DNA of 64,000 nucleotides from positions 62,001 through 126,000 of the forward strand of contig CAZQFH010000002.1 of assembly GCA_964592595.1 (NCBI GenBank). The letters run 5' to 3'. Each line of letters opens with the position of its first letter. The stretch's first letter is position 1. Of this stretch, positions 36,715-45,969 are shown one piece after another. Position numbers and translations under genes: made by a program. The notes beneath the pieces are model-generated. The model saw only the letters and a list, made by a program, of their open reading frames with translations. It had not been told where the DNA came from and ran no database searches. Source of the stretch: UBA5536 sp964592595 (GTDB lineage Bacteria > Bacteroidota > Bacteroidia > Bacteroidales > F082).

Positions 36715-36722
36715 CAAAATTA
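36715..36722 (-). promoter_or_regulatory. -7 box upstream of ettA
   Basis: CAAAATTA (minus strand TAATTTTG) lies 39 nt before the ettA ATG; the -33 element is not evident. Confidence 0.42.
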
Positions 36723-36824
36723 CAAATCTTTTTACCCCTTAGTATCACTTTGCCAATCTTAAATCGCTATTTGAACTCGTTCCCCTTAAACGGAGTAAAA
36801 ATATCAATTACCTCAAAAAAAACA

Positions 36825-38000
36825 TTAACGAATAAGCTGTCGCATAGCATTTTCGAGCTTTTCGTTCGCCATTTCCCAGCTAAATTTTCTATGAACAAAA
36901 TCGTGGCCGGCTGTTGCAATTTGATCAGCAAACTCCGAGTCACTCAACAGATTTATCAAGTGGTCAGCCATTTCGGCTGCGCTTTCACCAACAAGTAAAT
37001 CAAGACCCGGTTTAGCTTTTAAAGGCTTGTTAGCCAATGAAGTAGTAACACAAGGCAAAGCCATCGACATGGCTTCGAGCAATTTATTTTGAAGTCCTGT
37101 ACCAATTCGCATAGGCGCCACAAACACTTTAGAGTGAGCATAAGCTTCGCGGATATCGTCGATCCATCCTGTAACAATAACTTTTTTTGAAGCAGCATGC
37201 CGAATCGTTATATCCGGAGTGGCTCCGGCCAGTAAAAGCTTAGCATCAGGCCATTGTTTCCAAACCAATGGCATGATTTCATTGACCAGGAAAGCGGCAG
37301 CATTAACATTGGGTGGATAAGCCATATTTCCGGTGAAGACAATTTCGTATTTTTTTTCTCCTAAAATTGGACTGAAATAGGCATGATCAACCCCATTTGG
37401 AATAATGAGAATATCATCACGCTTTGGGTGTGGAATTAAAACACGGTCTGTTTCGCTGATAATGGTTTTCAACTCAAAATCATTAAAAACAGCTGCTTCA
37501 TAACGTTGCAGCCGATGGTATTCCGTCATCAGGAAAGGCTTCATCAGCCAGGATGAAACATCCAGCCGACGTTTCATTCCCATGCTAAAAACATCCTGAT
37601 AATCAAGCACTTTAGGAATTTCTTCTTTCCTTAAATAAGCTGCAACCCTTAGCAACTGACCATAAAGCAAATCGGGATGGTGCGCAGCAATTAAATCTCG
37701 AATACGTTTGGCTGCTCTCACATTATAAAAATAACCTGTTTGGAGTGGATTTCCATTGAGCCATGCCACCATCAGGTTTAATAAAATTCCTATGCCGGGC
37801 AAATCGATAAAATTGATAGATCTGCAATAAGGCTGCAGTGCACTAAAAGCCTCCTTTTTATTTGCTTTCCGGTCAGTGTTTAAGGCACAAAGTATGATTT
37901 CATTATTTTTCGAAAGCTGTTTCAGCTGGTTAAAAGCCCTCAATTTATCGCCTTTTTCGAGTGGCCAGGGAATTCGCGAGAGCAGCACAAAAATCTTCAT
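36825..38000 (-). CDS. Glycosyltransferase family 4 protein
   Basis: A 391-residue GT-B enzyme, start ATG at 38000. The N-terminal domain begins KIFVLLSRIPWPLEKGDKLR, as in the group related to exopolysaccharide sugar transferases. The C-terminal domain has IIPNGVDHAYFSP, VFTGNMAYPPNVNAA and the donor-binding EAMSMALPCVTTSL. The acceptor and sugar are not known. It is the last of three minus-strand genes (LptF/G permease, GT, GT), about 120 nt after the previous GT, with its own -7 box, so it may also be separately transcribed. Confidence 0.88.
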   Translation of the reverse strand: MKIFVLLSRIPWPLEKGDKLRAFNQLKQLSKNNEIILCALNTDRKANKKEAFSALQPYCRSINFIDLPGIGILLNLMVAWLNGNPLQTGYFYNVRAAKRIRDLIAAHHPDLLYGQLLRVAAYLRKEEIPKVLDYQDVFSMGMKRRLDVSSWLMKPFLMTEYHRLQRYEAAVFNDFELKTIISETDRVLIPHPKRDDILIIPNGVDHAYFSPILGEKKYEIVFTGNMAYPPNVNAAAFLVNEIMPLVWKQWPDAKLLLAGATPDITIRHAASKKVIVTGWIDDIREAYAHSKVFVAPMRIGTGLQNKLLEAMSMALPCVTTSLANKPLKAKPGLDLLVGESAAEMADHLINLLSDSEFADQIATAGHDFVHRKFSWEMANEKLENAMRQLIR

Positions 38001-38028
38001 CAAACTGTTTCAAGTTAATATTTGAGTG

Positions 38029-38036
38029 CAAAGGTA
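38029..38036 (-). promoter_or_regulatory. -7 box upstream of the 36825-38000 gene
   Basis: CAAAGGTA (minus strand TACCTTTG) lies 28 nt before the ATG at 38000, suggesting a separate promoter for this glycosyltransferase. Confidence 0.45.
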
Positions 38037-38124
38037 AAGGATTTTAGAGGAGATTAATGCGCTATTTGCTACTGGCTGGATCGTTTCAGGAGTAAAAATA
38101 GTGCAGTAAAAACTACCAAATTAA

Positions 38125-39336
38125 TCAAATCGTGCAGCTATTAGCTTTAAGGTTTTGATAAAACTTTAGCAGCCTTTCGATAACTTTATTGCTGTTGTGT
38201 TGCATTTCAACCAGTTTTCGGGCTGCTTTTCCGCAATAATGAGCCTTGTGAGGATATTGAAGCAGCTGCACCATAATCGCCGCCATCTTGGCTGCATCAT
38301 CAGTGATAAAAATATTAGACTGATCAGTATAATTTATTCCCTCGGCTCCTATGCGTGTTGTAACAACAGTTTTACCCAGTGCCATGGCCTCAATTATTTT
38401 TATCCTTATTCCGCTTCCGGATAATAAGGGCACAACTGCAATGTGTTTGGTCTGCACAAATTCGGCCGCATTTTCAACCTCTCCAACAACCTCAATTCCT
38501 TTAGCCTTATAGTTTAGAAGCCATTCGGGCATAAATCGTCCGGCAAGCACAAAGCGAGCCTGGGGTATTTTTGATATCACCAATGGCCACACATTATCCA
38601 ACACCCAACGAATACCCTCAATATTGGGAATCCAATTCATAGATCCCAAGTGAAAAAACACGGGCATTTCAGCTACTTCAAAAACCGGATTGAAACTATC
38701 CGGATTGATGCCATAAGGAACATCCACAACTGGTTTATGTGTGAAACCTCTAAAAAATGCGGCATCCTTACGTGTTATTGCAGCAACTCCATCCACATCG
38801 TTCAGGCTATCTAACTCAAAGCGTTGCAGCGTTTCGCTAAGGTGATTCAAGTAGAATTTCTTTAACAAAAAGGGAGTTTGCCGCGCCAAGCGTTTCCATA
38901 TGAGGTGCTCGATATTATGTGCACGCAGCACTATCACAGCTTTTGAGTGAGCTCTTACAGTCGAAATATAAGGCGCCATGAAAACTGTTTCGAGCTGCAC
39001 CACATCATACTGATCTGAATTAAGAATTGTAATCAGTTCGCGGTTGAACAAATCTGAAACAAAGCGCTCTACATGATAAGATCTGTTGATAAGAAATGCC
39101 TTAAAAGCACCAAACAACTTTATTCGTAAATCAATGTGAACCAGTTTTAGACTTGTTCTTTCCTTTATTTCTTCAGGAATGTCATCCAGTTTTACATTAT
39201 ACTTTTCCGAATTAACAGCCAGCACCTTAACCTGATGACCTGATTCGAGCAAACCATCAATGATACTTTTCATAGCGATGGGGCCACCTTCATGCGCCGG
39301 GAAAGGAGATTTATTACAAATGAAAAGTATTTTCAT
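38125..39336 (-). CDS. Glycosyltransferase family 4 protein
   Basis: A 403-residue GT-B enzyme. The N-terminus KILFICNKSPFPAHEGGPIAM is the acceptor-side glycine loop. The C-terminal domain has VDVPYGINPDSF, FHLGSMNWIPNIEG and the EX7E-like segment KIIEAMALGKTVVTTRIGAEG. It is similar in layout to the neighbouring GT4 and may act in the same surface-polysaccharide pathway. The gene overlaps the end of the LptF/G gene by one base (TGATG), so translation is coupled. Confidence 0.88.
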   Translation of the reverse strand: MKILFICNKSPFPAHEGGPIAMKSIIDGLLESGHQVKVLAVNSEKYNVKLDDIPEEIKERTSLKLVHIDLRIKLFGAFKAFLINRSYHVERFVSDLFNRELITILNSDQYDVVQLETVFMAPYISTVRAHSKAVIVLRAHNIEHLIWKRLARQTPFLLKKFYLNHLSETLQRFELDSLNDVDGVAAITRKDAAFFRGFTHKPVVDVPYGINPDSFNPVFEVAEMPVFFHLGSMNWIPNIEGIRWVLDNVWPLVISKIPQARFVLAGRFMPEWLLNYKAKGIEVVGEVENAAEFVQTKHIAVVPLLSGSGIRIKIIEAMALGKTVVTTRIGAEGINYTDQSNIFITDDAAKMAAIMVQLLQYPHKAHYCGKAARKLVEMQHNSNKVIERLLKFYQNLKANSCTI

Positions 39337-40832
39337 CAGGTTGTGGTTTTAGTTTTTGCAGGGAATAACTTCCTGAAAATTTTTCTCCAACTGTCAACAT
39401 CGAGTAAACCTGCATCGGTGGTTGCTTTAAAGGTTAGAAACAATCCTATCGGAAACAGCACCAGCGACGAAAGCCAAACGCCTGTTACAATATCCAAATC
39501 GCCAACCTTAGCTGCTTTTTCGCCTGTTATACTCGTGATGTGATATATCACAAAAAACAAAACTGACATTACAACCGGCAAGCCCAATCCACCCTTGCGG
39601 ATTATTGCACCCATTGGTGCACCAATGAAAAATAAAATCAAACAGGCAATACTAAGTGTAAACTTTTTATGCCAGGCAATCAGATGCTTACGTATATTTT
39701 CCTGTTGATAGTTAAAGTCGTTTTTGTTGAAAATAACATTATCTCGCGCCGAGCGGGCAGCTGTTAATGCCATGTCAAGCAGGTTACTTTTCTCTTTCTT
39801 ATCAAAATTTGCAATTAAAGGCCATTCCAAGTGATATACAGCGTCGTTTTCAATGATTTGATTTAAGGTATCCGCCTCCAACTCTTCGATTGGCTTTTTT
39901 ACTGCCAGCATGGCTTTTGTATTTGTATCCAGGCTAGCATAATTTTGAAATCGCCGTTCAAAACTTGTTTTATAGCGTTCCTTACGTTCTTCAAAACGCT
40001 GGTCCAAAGAATCGACAGACAAATTCAGCTGTTTGATATTCAGCATGGTATAATGGCTTTTGAAAAGATCTTCTTTGGTGCGGTTCATATTAAACTCAGA
40101 AAGGTCGAAACGAATCCTTTGCTGCTTGAAGGCAGTTCTATCAAAGGGCCTGTTGTCGCGATAGTTGCGTTCCGAAACGATATCCGTATAAGAATAACCA
40201 TCGAAAAGGGTAAAAACTATATATTCCTGATTAGGACTCATCTCCATATAGCCCGACTGAGCTGTTGTTACTTTGATATTACCCAGCCTGTCGGTATGAT
40301 CATAGATTTTTACGTCATGAATCGTTCGTCCGTCTTTTTCTTTACTTCCCACCCTGATCACGTAATTTTCAATGCCGTGATAAAAAACACCTTCTGTAAT
40401 ATCAAAAGCCAGTTTTTGTTGCCTTACATCATAAAGCAGCGATTGAAATTTGAGATTGGCATAAGGCTGCACATAATTGGAAAATAAAAAGGCCAACATG
40501 CTGATTACTATAGATAATACCATGAGTGGACGCATAACTTTCCAAACAGATATTCCGGCTGCTTTCATGGCAACAAGTTCGTAGTGTTCGCCCAAATTGC
40601 CAAAAGTCATCAGTGAAGACAACAAAATAGCCAGTGGCAACGCCATGGGCACAAATGTGGCGCTGGCATAAAACAACAATTGAGCAATGATATCACCTTC
40701 CAAACCTTTTCCTACCAAATCGTCGATGTATTTCCACAAAAACTGCATCAGCAGGATAAAAAGTGCTATAAAAAAAGTAAGCACCAAAGGGCCCAGGTAA
40801 GACTTAAGTGTAAAAACAAATATTTTTTTCAA
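39336..40832 (-). CDS. LptF/LptG-family lipopolysaccharide transport permease
   Basis: A 498-residue YjgP/YjgQ-family permease. It has three N-terminal membrane helices (about 12-40, 55-77, 100-125), a long periplasmic beta-jellyroll region (about 130-390) and three C-terminal helices (about 397-480). LptF/G work with LptB to extract LPS from the inner membrane. The start is TTG (40830-40832): the family's N-terminal KSYLGPLVLTFFIALFIL follows directly and no nearby ATG fits. Bacteroidota often carry two such permeases; the other is not here. Linkage to two glycosyltransferases suggests a role in glycolipid export. Confidence 0.88.
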   Translation of the reverse strand: MKKIFVFTLKSYLGPLVLTFFIALFILLMQFLWKYIDDLVGKGLEGDIIAQLLFYASATFVPMALPLAILLSSLMTFGNLGEHYELVAMKAAGISVWKVMRPLMVLSIVISMLAFLFSNYVQPYANLKFQSLLYDVRQQKLAFDITEGVFYHGIENYVIRVGSKEKDGRTIHDVKIYDHTDRLGNIKVTTAQSGYMEMSPNQEYIVFTLFDGYSYTDIVSERNYRDNRPFDRTAFKQQRIRFDLSEFNMNRTKEDLFKSHYTMLNIKQLNLSVDSLDQRFEERKERYKTSFERRFQNYASLDTNTKAMLAVKKPIEELEADTLNQIIENDAVYHLEWPLIANFDKKEKSNLLDMALTAARSARDNVIFNKNDFNYQQENIRKHLIAWHKKFTLSIACLILFFIGAPMGAIIRKGGLGLPVVMSVLFFVIYHITSITGEKAAKVGDLDIVTGVWLSSLVLFPIGLFLTFKATTDAGLLDVDSWRKIFRKLFPAKTKTTT

Positions 40833-40854
40833 AGCAATTTCAGCATTTATGGGG

Positions 40855-40862
40855 CAAATTTA
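40855..40862 (-). promoter_or_regulatory. -7 box upstream of the LptF/G gene
   Basis: CAAATTTA (minus strand TAAATTTG) lies 22 nt before the TTG start at 40832, supporting that start site. Confidence 0.45.
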
Positions 40863-41088
40863 AGGAAATAAAAAACTGAAAATATAATCGCAAGGTTAAA
40901 ACAATAAATCCATGCCGCGAATGTCAAATTGGCAAGTTAATACCCATTGCGAATGAACGAAAAACCATTATGAATGTTGCTGTGGAAAGTAAAGAATCAA
41001 AAAAAATCAGTCGATCTGTAACTTCAAGTCCGAAACAAACGTCACACAACAAAAGAATTAAAAAATTAATACCTAAACACTAAAAACT

Positions 41089-42654
41089 ATGAAATCAAAT
41101 TCTTTTACACTTAGCCTGATGCTAATACTTTTACTTGGATTTACGCTCGATCTTTCTGCCCAATATTACGGAAATGGAAACCTTGCAGAACGCACCTATG
41201 ACCTGAGTACTTTTGAAAAAATTGCTGTGAGCGGAAACTTTCAGCTGGTGTTTGTTCCTTCTGAAGAGCAAACCGTAACGGTTGAAACTGATGAGAACCT
41301 CTTCGAACACATTGATGTGAAGGTTGAGCAAAATACTTTAATCCTTACGACCAGCCATATCAAAAAACACAGCAGACTGATTGCCACCATAACAGCTCCG
41401 GAACTTACTGAAATTGAAGCCTCTGGTGCAAGCAAAGTTGAAATTCCGGAAACACTGGAAGCCAACCAGCTAAAAATCGTGGTTAGTGGTGCCTCAACGA
41501 TGACAGCAAGCCTGAAAATCCTGGAATTAGTATCGGAAGTTTCAGGAGCTGGCAGGTTAACACTCAATGGTTCAGCCGAAAAGCATAAATCGAATTTGAG
41601 TGGAGCGTCCCGTCTTAATGCATCCGATTTTAAAACCAATACCTCGAACATTAAAGCCAGTGGTGCCAGCGATGCAAAAGTGTGGGCTACCGATGCGCTC
41701 TATAGCAATACGAGTGGAGCTTCAAAGGTGAGTTATGATAAAGCTCCGGCCAATATCGAAAACGAAAGTCAGGTTATTTCGATCAGCGAAGGCTGGAGTC
41801 AACAAAGAGGTGATAGCGTTCGCGTTAAAGTGGGCAATTTGGATATCAAAGTAATTGATGACGACTCAACAAAAATTGTAATCGGAAGCCGCACTATTGT
41901 GGTAGATGAAAATGGCAATGTGAATGTGACACGAACCAAGAAACACCGTTTCAACGGACATTGGGCTGGTTTCGAGATCGGCCTCAATGGTCTGCTCACT
42001 CCCGACTTTAACATGAGTTATCCCCAAAATCTTAGCTACCTCGATTTGCGCATGGAAAAAAGCATCAATGTGAATCTGAATTTTTATGAGCAGAACATCA
42101 ACCTTAACAAATCAGGAACATTCGGAATGTTTAGCGGATTAGGCCTGAGTTGGTATAATTACCGCTTTTCAAATGCTACTATGCTAACCGGCGATTCGAG
42201 TGTTTTCAAAGGATACCTGATGGAAGGCGTTTCGATAAGAAAAAGTAAACTGGTAAATCTTTATCTTACGCTACCCTTGTTTTTTGAGTTTCAATCAAAA
42301 TCCTACAAAAACAAAGAAAAACTACATTTTGCTGCCGGTGTTATTGCCGGATGGAGGATTAGCAGCCACACCAAAGTGTATTATAACGAAGCTAATAAAG
42401 TATTCAACCTGCGCGATCCTGAAACAGGTAACTTATTGGCAGGAAGTATGCAAAGCCCCGGAAATACAAACAGAAATATCACCAAAGATTACGATAGCTT
42501 CCATATGCGGCCATTCAAACTGGATGCCGGAATCAGAATGGGATGGGGAATTGTAAACCTTTATGCAAATTATTCACTAACAAGTTTATTCATTAAAGAC
42601 AGAGGCCCTGAACTTTATCCTTTTGCTGTTGGGATTGCAGTTTCCAGCTGGTAA
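41089..42654 (+). CDS. DUF2807 beta-solenoid protein with C-terminal barrel-like domain
   Basis: A 521-residue exported protein (signal peptide to DLSAQ, about 25). Residues 36-220 are a DUF2807/head-GIN domain with six SGAS-type turns at residues 112, 133, 152, 171, 191 and 209, about 19 residues apart, typical of a right-handed beta-solenoid. Residues about 290-521 resemble a PorT-like outer-membrane barrel (GFEIGLNGLLTPDF, GMFSGLGLSWYNYRF, AGVIAGWRISSHTKVYY). The combination suggests a surface-attached solenoid anchored by a barrel. Function unknown. It ends at a bidirectional terminator. Confidence 0.82.
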   Translation: MKSNSFTLSLMLILLLGFTLDLSAQYYGNGNLAERTYDLSTFEKIAVSGNFQLVFVPSEEQTVTVETDENLFEHIDVKVEQNTLILTTSHIKKHSRLIATITAPELTEIEASGASKVEIPETLEANQLKIVVSGASTMTASLKILELVSEVSGAGRLTLNGSAEKHKSNLSGASRLNASDFKTNTSNIKASGASDAKVWATDALYSNTSGASKVSYDKAPANIENESQVISISEGWSQQRGDSVRVKVGNLDIKVIDDDSTKIVIGSRTIVVDENGNVNVTRTKKHRFNGHWAGFEIGLNGLLTPDFNMSYPQNLSYLDLRMEKSINVNLNFYEQNINLNKSGTFGMFSGLGLSWYNYRFSNATMLTGDSSVFKGYLMEGVSIRKSKLVNLYLTLPLFFEFQSKSYKNKEKLHFAAGVIAGWRISSHTKVYYNEANKVFNLRDPETGNLLAGSMQSPGNTNRNITKDYDSFHMRPFKLDAGIRMGWGIVNLYANYSLTSLFIKDRGPELYPFAVGIAVSSW

Positions 42655-42674
42655 AAAACAAAGCCATTCAAATA

Positions 42675-42712
42675 AAACAGCCACCTCGATTTCATTTCTG
42701 AGGTGGCTGTTT
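42675..42712. terminator. Bidirectional terminator between the DUF2807 gene and ackA
   Basis: A 13-bp perfect stem, AAACAGCCACCTC (42675-42687) with GAGGTGGCTGTTT (42700-42712), has a 12-nt loop. It lies between convergent genes; T tracts are short on both sides. Confidence 0.8.
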
Positions 42713-42730
42713 CATGCTAAAATATTATAA

Positions 42731-43951
42731 TCAGAAAGTATTGGCCTCGCTCAGATTTTCAATGATTTCATGTGTGTCGGTTGCGATCATAAGTTCCTCG
42801 TCAGTAGGTATAACGATCACCTTCACCTTGGAATCCGTTTTGCTCACAAGTTCTTCTTTACCCCTTGATTTCATTGACTTTTCGGTATCGATATCAATCC
42901 CCAAAAACTCAAGACCCTCGAGTGATTTTGTACGTGTAACGGTATCATTTTCACCGATACCGCCAGTAAAAACAATCAAATCAACACCACCCATCGCTGC
43001 TGCATAAGCACCGACATATTTACGAACACGATACTGATACATTTTCATCGCCACTTTTGCCCTTTCATTGCCATCTTCTGCAGCCATTTCGATATCTCTC
43101 ATATCTGAAGAAACACCTGAAATGCCCAACATACCGCTAAATTTATTTACCAACGTGCTGGTGTACTGGATGCTGGTTTCTTCTTTGTTGGCAATATAAA
43201 GCAAGGCACCTACATCAAGATCGCCGCAGCGCGTACCCATTATCAGTCCTTCGATAGGAGTCATTCCCATTGTAGTATCCAGAGATTTACCGTTTTTGAT
43301 TGCAGCCATCGAAGCACCATTACCGAGGTGACATGTAATGATTTTTTGAGTTTTAATATTCAGTCCTAAAACTTCACAGGCTCTGTTAGAGACATATTTA
43401 TGACTTGTTCCATGAAAACCATAACGTCTGATTTTATACTTTTCGTAAAGCGAATAAGGAATACCATATAGATAAGCATAAGGAGGCATGGTTTGATGGA
43501 AAGCCGTATCGAATACACCTACTTGCGGCACTTCCGGCAACAATTCTTTCATGGCATAAATACCTTTGAGGTTGGGCGGATTGTGCAATGGAGCCAAATC
43601 AACGCATTCTTCAAGGGCATCAATCACCTCATCTGAAATAAAAACACTTCCACTAAATTTTTCACCGGCATGCACCACGCGATGGCCAACTGCATCTATC
43701 TCTTCGATAGATTTAATACTACCATATTTTTCATTGACCAGAATTCCAAGTAAATATTGGATTCCTGCCTGGTGATCCAGAATTTCGCCTTCAAGCTTCA
43801 CTTCGGCACCGTCTTCTCTTTTATGCTTAATCGCAGCACCTTTCAAACCAATTTTATCAACAAGACCTTTTGCCAGTACAGTTTTTGAAGGCATCTCAAA
43901 AAGCTGATATTTTATGGATGAGCTTCCACAGTTCAATACAATAATCTTCAT
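42731..43951 (-). CDS. ackA: Acetate kinase
   Basis: A 406-residue enzyme interconverting acetyl phosphate + ADP and acetate + ATP. The ASKHA-fold blocks are intact: VLNCGSSSIKYQLFEM at the N-terminus, VFDTAFHQTMPPYAYLYGIP, RRYGFHGTSHKYVS, HLGNGASMAAIKNGKS and FTGGIGEN. It is the last gene of a three-gene operon, 16 nt after the dehydrogenase-like gene. Confidence 0.96.
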   Translation of the reverse strand: MKIIVLNCGSSSIKYQLFEMPSKTVLAKGLVDKIGLKGAAIKHKREDGAEVKLEGEILDHQAGIQYLLGILVNEKYGSIKSIEEIDAVGHRVVHAGEKFSGSVFISDEVIDALEECVDLAPLHNPPNLKGIYAMKELLPEVPQVGVFDTAFHQTMPPYAYLYGIPYSLYEKYKIRRYGFHGTSHKYVSNRACEVLGLNIKTQKIITCHLGNGASMAAIKNGKSLDTTMGMTPIEGLIMGTRCGDLDVGALLYIANKEETSIQYTSTLVNKFSGMLGISGVSSDMRDIEMAAEDGNERAKVAMKMYQYRVRKYVGAYAAAMGGVDLIVFTGGIGENDTVTRTKSLEGLEFLGIDIDTEKSMKSRGKEELVSKTDSKVKVIVIPTDEELMIATDTHEIIENLSEANTF

Positions 43952-43967
43952 AATTTTAAAACTTTAA

Positions 43968-44930
43968 TTATTTGATAACAGCACAGGCAACTGTTTGATC
44001 AACAGCCCTTCCACTCTCATAATTATAAAACCCGCGGTTGGTAATGCGGCCAAAATAATTCGCCCTTACCAAGCGCTTGATAATAGGTGATGGTTTGTAT
44101 TTTTTATCACCAAATTCCTGATAGAGGTTATCCATATACTTCAGGATTTTATCCAGACCAATGCGATCTGCCATCTCGAAAGGCCCGTAAATATTGCCAG
44201 ACGATTCTTTGATGGCGGTATCAATATCTGCGACAGAGGCAACGCCTTCCATCAAAATTTCGCAAGCTTCATTTATTGTTGTCACGAGCATACGGGTTAC
44301 GATATTTCCGGGAGATTCGTTTACCCGAATGATTCGTTTATTAATCATTCCGGCAAATTTAATGACTTGTTGATAAGCTTCATCCGAAGAACTGATACCC
44401 TTAACTACCTCAATTATATGGCTTCTGTGCACGGGTAAAATAAAGTGAATCCCGATTGCTCTTTCTGGGTGTTTAAGCACTGTTGCCAAATCAGAAATCA
44501 TCAATGTGGCAATATTTGAAGAAATAATGGCGTCTTCGCGAACTACTGCTTCAATTTTAGAAAATATTTCCTTTCTGATTTCGATACTTGTTCCCCTTTT
44601 GCGCGAACTAATTGATTCTATTACGATGTCGCAATCGGCCAGATCAGCATAGTCTGTTGTCCCTTTAATGCGACTCATTATGGCACGCTTTTCGCCCGGT
44701 GTGAGCCCCCAGTGATTGATAACGTCGTCTAATTGAGCTTCTATCTGCTTAAATATCAGATTGATTCTCTCTTCATCCAAATCCAGAAAAACCACATCGA
44801 TACCATACTGACTAATAGCTCTTGTTATTTCCTGACCTACTGCACCGCAGCCTATCACACCAACTTTCTGGATCATTCCTTTGGGTTGAATGCTTTTTCC
44901 CAGACTGAAATCTGCTAATGATTCACTCAT
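43968..44930 (-). CDS. 3-hydroxyacyl-CoA dehydrogenase-family protein with altered active site
   Basis: A 320-residue Rossmann enzyme of the 3-hydroxybutyryl-CoA dehydrogenase family. The NAD loop GCGAVG is at 27-32. The C-terminal helical domain contains SSGNIYGPFEMADRIGLD and RNRGFY-like TNRGFYNYESG. The catalytic pair His162 and Glu174 (GIHFILPVHRSHIIEVV) is kept. However, the FNP after the His is ILP, and the conserved Asn of PGFxxNR is Thr212 (PGNIVTR). The N-terminus has 22 extra residues. It sits between pta and ackA (spacings 31 and 16 nt), implying a link to acyl-CoA/acetate metabolism. The substrate is uncertain. Confidence 0.85.
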   Translation of the reverse strand: MSESLADFSLGKSIQPKGMIQKVGVIGCGAVGQEITRAISQYGIDVVFLDLDEERINLIFKQIEAQLDDVINHWGLTPGEKRAIMSRIKGTTDYADLADCDIVIESISSRKRGTSIEIRKEIFSKIEAVVREDAIISSNIATLMISDLATVLKHPERAIGIHFILPVHRSHIIEVVKGISSSDEAYQQVIKFAGMINKRIIRVNESPGNIVTRMLVTTINEACEILMEGVASVADIDTAIKESSGNIYGPFEMADRIGLDKILKYMDNLYQEFGDKKYKPSPIIKRLVRANYFGRITNRGFYNYESGRAVDQTVACAVIK

Positions 44931-44961
44931 ATCTTTTAATCTTATTAATTAATTACGTCAA

Positions 44962-45969
44962 TTATTTCCTGTTTTCTTTGGCCTGATTCACAGTGATAGC
45001 AACAAGGTTTACGATATCTTCTACCGAACAGCCGCGCGACAAATCGTTTATAGGAGCCGCAAGTCCCTGCAATACTGGTCCGATAGCTTTGGCTCCGGCC
45101 AAACGCTGAACCAATTTGTAGGCAATATTTCCTGTCTCTAAAGATGGGAAAACCAATACATTAGCTAAACCAGCAATTTTGGAATCAGGAGACTTTTTAC
45201 GCCCAATTGCTTCAATAATTGCAGCATCAGCCTGTAGCTCCCCATCAATCAGCAAATCAGGAGCCATTTCTTTTGCCATTTGCGTGGCCTCAACAACCCG
45301 AGTTACCTTTTCGTGCTGAGCGCTTCCTTTGGTCGAAAAACTCAACATTGCCACTTTTGGCTCAATTCCCGCAATAGCATGAGCTGTTTTGGCAGATGAT
45401 ACTGCAATTTCTGCCAGCTCTTTTACTGATGGGTCGGGATTTACAGCACAATCTGCAAAAACAAGTACTCCATCATCACCAAAACTTTTATCCGGTACAA
45501 CCATAAAAAAAGCTCCTGATACTGCGCTAATTCCCGGCAAAGTTTTAATCACCTGAAAAGCAGGCCTCAAAACATCACCTGTTGCATTATCTGCTCCTGC
45601 AACTTCGCCATCAGCATCACCATTTTTGATGAGCAATACTCCAAGATAAAGTGGATTTTCCACAAGTTTAATTGCCTGATCCATGCTTAATCCCTTATGC
45701 TTGCGTAGTTGAAACAGCAGTTCAGCATAGTGTTCTTTATGAGGATTTTTCACAGGATCAATTATTGTGGCGCGTGCAATATGCTTCAAATTCCAGTGTG
45801 CTGCATTCGCTTTAATTTCCTTTTCGTCGCCGATTAAAATCAACCTTGCCAGATCTTCCTCCAATATCACATCAGCGGCGCGCATCGTCCTTTCCTCTGT
45901 TCCCTCTGGCAATACAATACGCTTTTCGCTTCCTTTTGCTGAAGTCCTTATTTTTTTGATTAAATCCAT
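44962..45969 (-). CDS. pta: Phosphate acetyltransferase
   Basis: A 335-residue short-form Pta (no N-terminal DRTGG/CobB domain) converting acetyl-CoA + phosphate to acetyl phosphate. The ATG at 45969 is preferred over an in-frame GTG three codons upstream. Family blocks are intact: RIVLPEGTEERTMRAADV, VAGADNATGDVLRPAFQVI, PDKSFGDDGVLVFADCAVNPDP and ANVLVFPSLETGNIAYKL. It is the first gene of the pta-dehydrogenase-ackA operon. A -7 box lies 25 nt upstream. Confidence 0.95.
   Translation of the reverse strand: MDLIKKIRTSAKGSEKRIVLPEGTEERTMRAADVILEEDLARLILIGDEKEIKANAAHWNLKHIARATIIDPVKNPHKEHYAELLFQLRKHKGLSMDQAIKLVENPLYLGVLLIKNGDADGEVAGADNATGDVLRPAFQVIKTLPGISAVSGAFFMVVPDKSFGDDGVLVFADCAVNPDPSVKELAEIAVSSAKTAHAIAGIEPKVAMLSFSTKGSAQHEKVTRVVEATQMAKEMAPDLLIDGELQADAAIIEAIGRKKSPDSKIAGLANVLVFPSLETGNIAYKLVQRLAGAKAIGPVLQGLAAPINDLSRGCSVEDIVNLVAITVNQAKENRK

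Noticed and set aside
39945..40487. Forward open frame of 180 codons inside the LptF/G gene
   Set aside because: It is antisense to a conserved permease and has no family motif or ribosome-binding site.
41400..41750. Repeated segments in the DUF2807 gene considered as DNA repeats
   Set aside because: The similarity is at protein level (SGAS turns); the nucleotide sequences diverge, so this is a protein solenoid, not a tandem DNA repeat.
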